Shown: piece after piece, positions 7,178-13,421 of the stretch
Position numbering within the stretch: the first letter of the stretch is position 1
How the letters are laid out: each line of letters opens with the position of its first letter
Assembly (NCBI GenBank): GCA_900548625.1
Contig: URLO01000045.1
Span: forward strand, 1-18,503
From: an uncultured Eubacteriales bacterium
GTDB taxonomy: Bacteria > Bacillota > Clostridia > Oscillospirales > Oscillospiraceae
Direction of reading: 5' to 3'
DNA: 18,503 bases
The notes under the pieces: generated by a model
Databases searched by the model: none
Seen by the model: only the letters and a program-made list of their open reading frames with translations
What the model was told of the DNA's origin: nothing
Made by a program: the position numbers and the translations under genes

Positions 7178-7801
7178 CTAGCTTTGCGTACTGGCGCTGC
7201 TTTCACTGTAGGTGCTCCCGTTCCAGCCGGAGTACGGGCCGGTGCGGCCATACGGCTCGGAATAGGAGGAGCCGCCGCTTTGATAGCGGGAATACGGGCT
7301 TGCACGATAGGCGCAGCCGCCGAACAGCGTGAAGAAAATGTCAAAAATAAAGAAGATCGCGATGATCTTGCCAAGCAGGCCGAACGGGCTGCGGCGTGTG
7401 CTGCGCTGATAATACCACTGATACGGCTGGGAATCCTCATTCCCGTCTGCACCGGTGGAGTAATAGTAATAGGTGCGGTACGACTGCTGCGAGCCGCGAT
7501 TTTGTTCGCCGTCCTGACTGCGGTAGAAGCCGAACGGATCGAACGGGTCGTAATAACCCTGCTGGCGCTGCTGCTGATAGGCCTGACGAGCCTGCTGCTG
7601 GGCGCGCTGCTGCTGATAGGCCTGCGGATTTTTCAGAAGGTCATAGGCCTCGTTGACCTCATTCATCTTCTGTGCGGCCTGCGCGTCGCCGGGGTTCAGA
7701 TCCGGATGATATTTCTTTGCAAGGCGGCGATAGGCCTGCCGGATCTCGTCTTCGGTTGCACTGTGCGAGACGCCGAGCACCTGATAGGGGTCTGCGACCA
7801 T
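7178..7801 (-). CDS. Membrane-anchored J-domain co-chaperone
   Basis: This 207-residue protein has an N-terminal J domain (about 4-62) with the essential HPD motif at 32-34, which stimulates Hsp70 ATPase activity. It lacks the G/F region, the zinc-finger cysteines and the C-terminal substrate domain of true DnaJ. After the J domain come a Gln/Arg-rich duplicated segment (about 61-82), a Tyr-rich spacer, one predicted membrane helix (about 141-161) and a Ser/Tyr/Gly-rich tail. With the J domain on the cytoplasmic side, it could recruit the neighbouring DnaK to the inner face of the membrane; this is inference. I chose the ATG at 7801 (AAAGGA 10 bases upstream); a GTG three codons earlier is an alternative. 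It is the first gene of the operon with grpE and dnaK. Confidence 0.9.
   Translation of the reverse strand: MVADPYQVLGVSHSATEDEIRQAYRRLAKKYHPDLNPGDAQAAQKMNEVNEAYDLLKNPQAYQQQRAQQQARQAYQQQRQQGYYDPFDPFGFYRSQDGEQNRGSQQSYRTYYYYSTGADGNEDSQPYQWYYQRSTRRSPFGLLGKIIAIFFIFDIFFTLFGGCAYRASPYSRYQSGGSSYSEPYGRTGPYSGWNGSTYSESSASTQS
7565..7624 (-). repeat. 21-bp direct repeat inside the J-protein gene
   Basis: Positions 7565-7585 and 7604-7624 are identical over 21 bases and are 39 bases apart, so reading frame is kept. They encode two copies of QAYQQQR with a 13-residue period, probably a recent in-frame duplication in the Gln-rich linker. Confidence 0.85.
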
Positions 7802-7852
7802 GTCCTTCACATCCTTTCTGCGTTCGTGTGATCGATCGTTTGAATACAGCCT

Positions 7853-7883
7853 ATTATACATGCTTTTTTCGCCTATTTGTGAA
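7853..7883 (-). promoter_or_regulatory. Promoter of the J protein-grpE-dnaK operon
   Basis: A perfect TATAAT (7853-7858, minus strand) has TTCACA (7878-7883) 19 bp upstream. The spacing is slightly long but the -10 is consensus. The predicted start near 7846 gives a leader of about 45 nt. I looked for a CIRCE inverted repeat (TTAGCACTC-N9-GAGTGCTAA) in 7802-7994 and found none. Confidence 0.6.
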
Positions 7884-7903
7884 TGGATTTGAAACATTGT
7901 GCG

Positions 7904-7942
7904 AAAAAAACGTTGCGCCGGCAGGAAAAAACCTGCCGGCGC
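7904..7942 (-). terminator. Intrinsic terminator of pepD
   Basis: An 11-bp GC-rich stem (7915-7925 with 7932-7942, 6-nt T loop on the minus strand) is followed on the minus strand by AACG and a run of seven T (7904-7910). It lies 53 bases past the dipeptidase stop and upstream of the J-protein promoter. Confidence 0.88.
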
Positions 7943-7994
7943 TGTGTGCGCGTGCCAAAAACATGGTTCTGACACGTTCGCGATATGGAAGGGA

Positions 7995-9437
7995 TTACTT
8001 TTGCAGCCGCTTGAGGACCTCGCAGAGATATGTCCATGTCCGCTGTACCGACGAGATGCTCATCCGCTCGCGCACAGTGTGGATCTCCAGCATCTGCGGG
8101 CCGATGCTGACGGCGTCAAGACCGGGCAGCTTGTCGGCAAAGAGGCCGCACTCCAGTCCTGCGTGGATGGCCTTCACCTCGGGGTCGTGGCCGTAAAGCG
8201 CGCGGAAGGCGTCAACCATCGTGTCGCGCAGAGGAGACTGACGCTGATACTGCCAGCCGGGATAGTCGCCGGCGGGACGGACGCTGCCGCCGAGACGCGT
8301 GCAGAGCGCTTCCATCCGTGCGTAGATCATTTTCTTCTGTGAGGCAATGGAGCTTCGGATGGAGCTGACGGCACGAAGGCTTCCCTCAAGCGTCTCCAGA
8401 ACGCCGAGGTTGCAGGAGGTCTGTACCAGCCCCTTTATGTCCATGCTTGTGGCGTAGATGCCGTTCGGGATGAGCAGCAGGAAATCAATCACGCGGCGCG
8501 TGGCCTCCTCGGTCATGGCGCGATCGACCGCGCACGGCGCGGCGCTGAGAGACAGACCGGGGTCGGAGACGGCAAATTCGTTTTTCAGCTCCGCCTCAAA
8601 TGCGGAAGCCTTTGCTGCAACGTCCACGCCCGCCGGAACGGCGATGACCGCCGTGGTCAGAACGGGAATGGCATTGTCCTTCTGACCGCCCGTGATCGAG
8701 CTCAGACGGAGCTGGGGCGCCTCGGCTGCGAGCAGATCGAGGAAACGGCCCATCAGGATGTTGGAGTTGCCGCGCTCCTTCTGGATCTCCACACCGGAGT
8801 GACCGCCGATGAGACCGCCGAGCGTGACGGTGAAGCCTTGCATGGCGCACGGCGCAAATTCCAGCGGGAGCGTCATATTTACGCCCACGCCGCCCGAGCA
8901 GCTCACGGTCAGGATGCCCTCCTCCTCGGAGTCGATGTTCAGAAGCCGCCGACCCTGAAGCGGGGAGGCGTCCAGGCCGACCGCGCCCTCCATGCCGATC
9001 TCCTCGTCAACGGTGAAGACAGCCTCAATGGGAGGGTGAGGCAGGTCGCTGCTGTCAAGCACGGCGAGCGCCATTGCAACGGCAATGCCGTCATCGCCGC
9101 CGAGGGTGGTGTCTGTTGCCATGACGAAATCACCGTTGATGCGAAGCTGGAGCGGGTCTTTCATAAAGTCGATCGGGTTTTCGGGCGTTTTTTCCGTGAC
9201 CATGTCGAGGTGACCCTGCAAAATGACGGTGGGGGCGTTTTCGTAGCCCTCTGTTCCGTCTTTCCAGATGATGACATTGTTCAGCTCATCCTGCTTGCAG
9301 CGCAGCCCGCGGGCTTCTGCAAAGCGGACGCAGTAGTCGCTGATGGCCTTGGTGTTGCGGGAGCCATGCGGGATCTGGCACAGATCCTCGAAGAAGTGGA
9401 ATACGGAGTGGGGCTCCAGATGATCCAGTACGCGCAT
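7995..9437 (-). CDS. pepD: Aminoacyl-histidine dipeptidase (PepD, M20 family)
   Basis: This 480-residue cytoplasmic metallopeptidase resembles PepD (beta-Ala-His dipeptidase, M20C), which hydrolyses Xaa-His and other dipeptides for amino-acid recycling. The dizinc site is visible: His76 and Asp78 in GHLDMV, Asp115 in TLGGDDG, the catalytic Glu pair in VDEEIGM (145-146), Asp169 in LNIDSEEEG and His453 near the C-terminus in EIHTVRERM. Other conserved blocks are GGHSGVEI in the dimerisation domain and IHAGLECG (424-431). The length is that of E. coli PepD (about 485). The ATG at 9437 has AGGAGG 10 bases upstream. It lies 80 bases behind the flavodiiron gene on the same strand with a hairpin between; I see no convincing promoter, so some read-through is possible. 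Confidence 0.95.
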   Translation of the reverse strand: MRVLDHLEPHSVFHFFEDLCQIPHGSRNTKAISDYCVRFAEARGLRCKQDELNNVIIWKDGTEGYENAPTVILQGHLDMVTEKTPENPIDFMKDPLQLRINGDFVMATDTTLGGDDGIAVAMALAVLDSSDLPHPPIEAVFTVDEEIGMEGAVGLDASPLQGRRLLNIDSEEEGILTVSCSGGVGVNMTLPLEFAPCAMQGFTVTLGGLIGGHSGVEIQKERGNSNILMGRFLDLLAAEAPQLRLSSITGGQKDNAIPVLTTAVIAVPAGVDVAAKASAFEAELKNEFAVSDPGLSLSAAPCAVDRAMTEEATRRVIDFLLLIPNGIYATSMDIKGLVQTSCNLGVLETLEGSLRAVSSIRSSIASQKKMIYARMEALCTRLGGSVRPAGDYPGWQYQRQSPLRDTMVDAFRALYGHDPEVKAIHAGLECGLFADKLPGLDAVSIGPQMLEIHTVRERMSISSVQRTWTYLCEVLKRLQK

Positions 9438-9466
9438 AATAATGTAACCTCCTGTGATATATGTCT

Positions 9467-9494
9467 CAAAGCCTTCCGCAGCGGGAAGGCTTTG
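9467..9494 (-). terminator. Hairpin after the flavodiiron gene (weak terminator)
   Basis: An 11-bp perfect stem (9467-9477 with 9484-9494, 6-nt loop) lies 23 bases past the flavodiiron stop. On the minus strand the tail is only AGACATATATC, without a T-run beyond the stem end, so it may attenuate rather than fully stop transcription into pepD. Confidence 0.5.
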
Positions 9495-9517
9495 CAGAGC
9501 GTTTGATGATCGCGGCT

Positions 9518-11356
9518 TTATTGCAGCTTCTCAAAATCGGCGGCGCCGTGCTTGCACAGCGGGCAGATGATGTCGGGCGGAAGCTCCTCGCCCTCATAGA
9601 CCCAGCCGCAGATCTTGCAGACCCAGCCGGTCTGCTCTTGCAGTGCGGCGGGCTTCGGCTTGACGTTTGCGAAGTAGTAGGCGTAGGTCATGGACGGCGT
9701 GTTCGAGAGCGTCTGCGCCTCGGTCACATCGGCAATGAAGAGCGTGTGCGTCTCAAACTCCACGGTCTGCGTGACCTTCGCGCTGAGGAACGCGGAGGTG
9801 CAGTAGGGGATATAGTAGACGCCGTTCGTCGCACGCGCCATGCCCTGTACGTCCGCAAATTTGTCCACATCCCGGCCGGACTGGAAGCCATAGTGCTGGA
9901 ACATGGCAAACGGTGCGTCGTTCGACAGGACGGAGACGTTGAACACACCCGTCTTGAGGATCATGTTGTGCGTCAGATTTGCCTTGTTGACGGCGATGGA
10001 GATGCGTTTGGGGGAGTCGGTCAGCTGCGTGACGGTGTTGATGATGCAGCCATTGTCCTTCGCGCCGTCACGGGCAGTCAGGACGAACAGACCGTAGGAA
10101 AGGGAGAACATGGCGCTCGGCTCGACCAGCTCGGTGTGCGCCGAAGGTACGGGCTTCGGCATCGTTGCGACCAGCGCGTCTGCCAGCGCCGCCATCTGCG
10201 AAAGCTGCTCCTCCTTGAGAGACGAGCGGATCGTGACGCCCTCGTCCAGGATCGTGCAGTTCTTGAGCTTCTGGAACTCGGCGCGCATCAGGCCGCCGGC
10301 GGTCGGCGCCCAGGAGCCGTTTTCGACCAGCGCGATGGTGCGGTTCTGGAGGTTGTGGTTCACGATGTCGTGCACCAGATTTTCCATGTTCACGAACATA
10401 CCTGCGTTGTAGGTCGTGGAGAGGAAGACGAGGTGGCTTGCGCGGAAGCACTCGGAGACGACATAGCTCGGGTGCGTGGCGGAGACGTCATAGACCTTCA
10501 CATTGCGCACGCCGCGGTCGGCCAGCATCCCGGCGAGGATGTTCGCTGCATTCTCGGTGTTGCCGTAGACGGAGGCGTAGGCAATGACGACGGCGTCTTC
10601 CTCGGGCTGATAGGTCGCCCAGTGGACGTATTTGTCGAGGAACCACGCGATGTCCTTGCGCCAGACCGGGCCATGCAGCGGGCAGATGGTCTCAATTTCG
10701 ATCGTGGCGGCCTTTTTCAGAAGCGCCTGCACCTGCGTGCCGTATTTGCCGACGATGTTGGTGTAATAGCGGCGCGCGTCGGCCAGATATTCGGTCTTGA
10801 AATTCACCTCGTCGGCATAGAGGTTGCCGTTCAGTGCGCCGAAGGTGCCGAAGGCGTCGGCGGAGAAAAGCGTCTTGGTGGTCGCATCATAGCTGACCAT
10901 CGCCTCGGGCCAGTGGACCATCGGCGCCATGACGAATGCGAAGGTGTGGCGGCCGGTCGTGAGCGTGTCCATCTCCTTGACGATGACGGCGCGGCTGTCA
11001 ATGTCGAAGGTGAAGAAGTTGCGGATCATTGTGACGGTCTTTGCGTTGCAGACGATCTTGACCTCCGGGTAGCGCAGCACAAGATCCTGCAGGACGGCGC
11101 AGTGGTCGGGCTCCATGTGATTGACGATCACATAGTCGAGCGGTCTGCCGCCCAGCACATGCGCGACGTTTTCGAAGAACAGGTCTGCGATGGAGCGGTC
11201 GACCGTGTCGAGCAGAACGGTTTTTTCGTCCATCAGGAGATAGGCGTTGTAGCTTACGCCGTTCGGAATGGGGTAGACGTTTTCAAAAAGCGCGAGGCGG
11301 CGGTCGCTTCCTCCGACCCAGTAGAGATCGTCGGTCATCTTTTTGACACAATACAT
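9518..11356 (-). CDS. Flavodiiron protein with flavin reductase-like and rubredoxin domains
   Basis: This 612-residue protein is a multidomain flavodiiron oxygen/NO reductase. The N-terminal metallo-beta-lactamase-like domain carries a complete set of canonical diiron ligands: His80, Glu82, Asp84, His148, Asp167 and His228, at the usual spacings. A flavodoxin domain follows with the FMN loop YASVYGNTENAAN (260-272), then a flavin reductase-like split-barrel domain (about 415-565; GLFVLTARDG, CIINTVTQLTDSPKRI), and a C-terminal rubredoxin domain with CKIC (580-583) and CPLC (598-601). Electrons could thus pass from the fused redox domains through FMN to the diiron site, reducing O2 to water or NO to N2O. 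The ATG at 11356 has GGAGG 6 bases upstream. Its own AT-rich promoter carries a PerR-like sequence. Which gas is the main substrate cannot be read from sequence. Confidence 0.95.
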   Translation of the reverse strand: MYCVKKMTDDLYWVGGSDRRLALFENVYPIPNGVSYNAYLLMDEKTVLLDTVDRSIADLFFENVAHVLGGRPLDYVIVNHMEPDHCAVLQDLVLRYPEVKIVCNAKTVTMIRNFFTFDIDSRAVIVKEMDTLTTGRHTFAFVMAPMVHWPEAMVSYDATTKTLFSADAFGTFGALNGNLYADEVNFKTEYLADARRYYTNIVGKYGTQVQALLKKAATIEIETICPLHGPVWRKDIAWFLDKYVHWATYQPEEDAVVIAYASVYGNTENAANILAGMLADRGVRNVKVYDVSATHPSYVVSECFRASHLVFLSTTYNAGMFVNMENLVHDIVNHNLQNRTIALVENGSWAPTAGGLMRAEFQKLKNCTILDEGVTIRSSLKEEQLSQMAALADALVATMPKPVPSAHTELVEPSAMFSLSYGLFVLTARDGAKDNGCIINTVTQLTDSPKRISIAVNKANLTHNMILKTGVFNVSVLSNDAPFAMFQHYGFQSGRDVDKFADVQGMARATNGVYYIPYCTSAFLSAKVTQTVEFETHTLFIADVTEAQTLSNTPSMTYAYYFANVKPKPAALQEQTGWVCKICGWVYEGEELPPDIICPLCKHGAADFEKLQ

Positions 11357-11382
11357 GAATTACCTCCAATAAATAATAATTA

Positions 11383-11397
11383 TTCTTATTATTATAA
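11383..11397 (-). promoter_or_regulatory. PerR/Fur-like box over the flavodiiron promoter
   Basis: On the minus strand TTATAATAATAAGAA matches the B. subtilis PerR box TTATAATnATTATAA at 12 of 14 defined positions. It overlaps the -10 box and the expected start site, where a repressor would block transcription. PerR control of flavodiiron and rubrerythrin genes is known in clostridia. The region is very AT-rich, which raises the chance of a fortuitous match. Confidence 0.4.
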
Positions 11398-11422
11398 TAA
11401 CATGTGCAGCTGGAAATTACAA
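11394..11422 (-). promoter_or_regulatory. Promoter of the flavodiiron gene
   Basis: TTGTAA (11417-11422) and TATTAT (11394-11399) are spaced by 17 bp on the minus strand, with an extended TGn motif before the -10. The -35 box overlaps the stop codon of the upstream CmpB-like gene. The -10 lies within a perfect 12-bp AT palindrome (11389-11400). The predicted start is near 11387, giving a leader of about 30 nt. Confidence 0.65.
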
Positions 11423-12190
11423 CTGATTTTTTGCGTCCGGAGCAGAATTTTTTGTTGGCTTGCCGGGCCGGCGGTGAAGAAACTCGCTGAAGGAATCGAT
11501 GCGCTCACTCAGAGGCTTGGGCGGGGCCAGACGGAAGAAGCCGGAGTGGCTCTGCATTTTGAGCTGGAATTTCTGAAGATCGACGGATTCATAGAGTGTC
11601 TTGTCGATCTGAGCGGCACGGCGATGGATCTGCGTTCCGAGATGGAGCGAGAAGGCGCAGTCGATCACAAATACGCCGAAGCAGATGCCGACGATGAAGG
11701 AAAACAGCGGGTGGTGCGTGAACCATGCCACCAGATGCAGCAGCCTCGGATACAGCAGGAAATAGTAGAGCGCCGAAAGCACGCCCCAGAAGAATGTGAA
11801 CAGCGGGCAGATGATGCCCTGAATGTTTCCCCAGCAGTGGGAATAGTCCCACAGGCGGATGCCCATGACATGGATGCTCAGAAGACCCACAAGATACTCG
11901 ATCAGCGTCATGACCAGCGCCATGATGAAGAACATGACAAAATAATACCCGATGCTGCCGGAAAAGCTGCCGAACACGGCGTTTTCGATCAGCGACATGG
12001 CAAACAGCACGACCGTTCCGATGCCGTACAGCGGAACGCAGGGGCCGAACAGAAAGCCGGGGTTCAGCCATTTGTGCTCCGGGTTCGAGCCGGAAAAGAA
12101 CTTGCGGAACACCAGCTCCAGCACCCAGCCCGCGCACGCGCCAAAGAAAAACAAAAACACGATGTCCAGAAAAATCTGATATTTCGACAT
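11417..12190 (-). CDS. CmpB-like multi-pass membrane protein (putative ABC transporter permease family)
   Basis: This 257-residue integral membrane protein resembles the family annotated as putative ABC-transporter type IV / CmpB. Several hydrophobic segments are visible (about 5-28, 45-67, 80-106, 123-147, 161-182), with motifs I associate with the family such as ECHKWLNPGFLFGP-like HKWLNPGFLFGPCVPLYG (39-56) and LWDYSHCWGNIQGIICP (113-129). The last 75 residues are hydrophilic and probably cytoplasmic. Despite the family name, no ATPase gene is nearby and transport has not been shown for the family, to my knowledge. I chose the ATG at 12190 because AGGAGGG sits 6 bases upstream and the first membrane helix follows; the frame is open far upstream (to 13483) but there it is antisense to the next gene. 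No terminator separates it from the flavodiiron gene. Confidence 0.85.
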   Translation of the reverse strand: MSKYQIFLDIVFLFFFGACAGWVLELVFRKFFSGSNPEHKWLNPGFLFGPCVPLYGIGTVVLFAMSLIENAVFGSFSGSIGYYFVMFFIMALVMTLIEYLVGLLSIHVMGIRLWDYSHCWGNIQGIICPLFTFFWGVLSALYYFLLYPRLLHLVAWFTHHPLFSFIVGICFGVFVIDCAFSLHLGTQIHRRAAQIDKTLYESVDLQKFQLKMQSHSGFFRLAPPKPLSERIDSFSEFLHRRPGKPTKNSAPDAKNQL

Positions 12191-12209
12191 AAGATTCCCT
12201 CCTGCGCAC

Positions 12210-12238
12210 AGTTTACCATGCAGGAAGCCGCTTTTCAA
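12210..12238 (-). promoter_or_regulatory. Promoter of the CmpB-like gene
   Basis: TTGAAA (12233-12238) and TAAACT (12210-12215) are spaced by exactly 17 bp on the minus strand, with a predicted leader of about 14 nt containing AGGAGGG. Confidence 0.6.
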
Positions 12239-12245
12239 GGTGTGG

Positions 12246-12275
12246 TTGCTTTTTTCCGGCCGTCCGGTATATAAT
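12246..12275 (+). promoter_or_regulatory. Promoter of the EEP-family gene
   Basis: A perfect TATAAT (12270-12275) has TTGCTT (12246-12251) 18 bp upstream on the plus strand. It stands back to back with the CmpB-like promoter, the two -35 boxes being 7 bp apart. The predicted leader is about 23 nt. Confidence 0.65.
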
Positions 12276-12304
12276 AAGATCAGAAATGAAAACAGGAGGC
12301 TGCC

Positions 12305-13384
12305 ATGAAAAAAATATGCAAAGTCATCGGGATCGTGCTGCTGGTGCTCGTGCTGATCGCTGGCGCGTATGTCGCCTATGTGTTTGCGGACTATCACCGC
12401 ATCGAGGACAACCAGACGCTCGCCGTCACCTCCGGGCAGACGCAGCAGGCGCAGACCGGAAAAAGCTACGCACTTGTCTGCTGGAACATCGGCTTCGGCG
12501 CGTATGAGGACGATTACAGCTTCTTCATGGACGGCGGCACTGAGTCGTGGGCGTGGTCGGAGGAGCGTCTGCTTCAGAATCTTGACGAGATCGCCGTGGT
12601 GATCGAGTCGCTTCAGCCGGATCTGCTGCTGTTGCAGGAGGTTGACTTTGATGCCACACGCACCTATCATGTCGATGAGATGGAGTTCCTGCGCACCTAC
12701 AACGGCATCGACGCGGACACCGACAGCGTGTTTGCCGTCAATTATGATTCCCCGTTCCTGTTTTATCCATTCATCCGTCCGCACGGCGCGTCGCGCGCGG
12801 GCCTTTTGACGCGCTCGGCGCTGACGATCGAAAGCGGCCTGCGGCGGAGTCTTCCGATCGAGACGGGCGTCACAAAGCTCGTGGATCTCGACCGCTGCTA
12901 CAGTGTGGCGCGCCTTCCGGTCGAAAACGGAAGGACGCTGTGCCTGTATAACCTCCATCTGTCCGCCTATACCTCTGACGGAAAGATCGCCGACGAGCAG
13001 CTCGCCATGCTGCTGAACGACATGCAGGCAGAATATGAAAACGGAAATTACGTGGTCGGCGGCGGCGACTTCAACAAGGACCTGCTTGGAAACAGCGGCG
13101 AGATCTTCGGCGTTTCGACCGAGGGCTACACGTGGGCGCAGCCGATCAAGACCGAGCTGTTCGATGGGAAAAATCTGACGCTGATCGCGCCGCTGGACGA
13201 AGATGACCCGCAGCCCTCCTGCCGCAACGCGGACGCCCCGTATCATGAGGGGCAGCTCCTTCTGACGGTGGACGGCTTCATCGTTTCGGACAATGTGACC
13301 GTGACCGCCAGCAGCGTCCACGCGATGGACTTTGCCTGCTCCGACCATCAGCCCGTCACGATGCGCTTCACACTGGAGCCTTAG
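12305..13384 (+). CDS. Membrane-anchored endonuclease/exonuclease/phosphatase family protein
   Basis: This 359-residue protein has one N-terminal membrane helix (about 7-28, preceded by Lys) and then an extracytoplasmic EEP-fold domain (DNase I / sphingomyelinase / inositol phosphatase superfamily). The catalytic set is visible: Asn61 in CWNIGF, Glu112 in LLQEVDFD, Asn216 and His218 in YNLHLS, Asp255 and Asn257 in GGGDFN, Asp324 in VDGFIVS, and the terminal Asp347-His348 pair in CSDHQPV. These predict Mg-dependent cleavage of a phosphodiester or phosphomonoester; the superfamily is too broad to name the substrate. The ATG at 12305 has AGGAGG 5 bases upstream. Only 37 bases separate it from the next gene with no terminator, so the two are probably co-transcribed. 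Confidence 0.9.
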   Translation: MKKICKVIGIVLLVLVLIAGAYVAYVFADYHRIEDNQTLAVTSGQTQQAQTGKSYALVCWNIGFGAYEDDYSFFMDGGTESWAWSEERLLQNLDEIAVVIESLQPDLLLLQEVDFDATRTYHVDEMEFLRTYNGIDADTDSVFAVNYDSPFLFYPFIRPHGASRAGLLTRSALTIESGLRRSLPIETGVTKLVDLDRCYSVARLPVENGRTLCLYNLHLSAYTSDGKIADEQLAMLLNDMQAEYENGNYVVGGGDFNKDLLGNSGEIFGVSTEGYTWAQPIKTELFDGKNLTLIAPLDEDDPQPSCRNADAPYHEGQLLLTVDGFIVSDNVTVTASSVHAMDFACSDHQPVTMRFTLEP

Positions 13385-13421
13385 GGCAAGCCGTTGCCGA
13401 AATCTGAAATGGGGTGAGTGC

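Noticed and set aside
7802..7994. Possible CIRCE (HrcA) operator before the chaperone operon
   Set aside because: No TTAGCACTC/GAGTGCTAA pair or close variant is seen; the only strong inverted repeat is the pepD terminator.
9461..12274. Plus-strand open frame of more than 900 codons spanning the flavodiiron and CmpB-like genes
   Set aside because: It runs antisense to two well-identified genes, its translation is rich in His/Arg/Asp/Val with no recognisable domain, and it crosses their promoter region. This is the usual mirror image of GC-rich codon usage.
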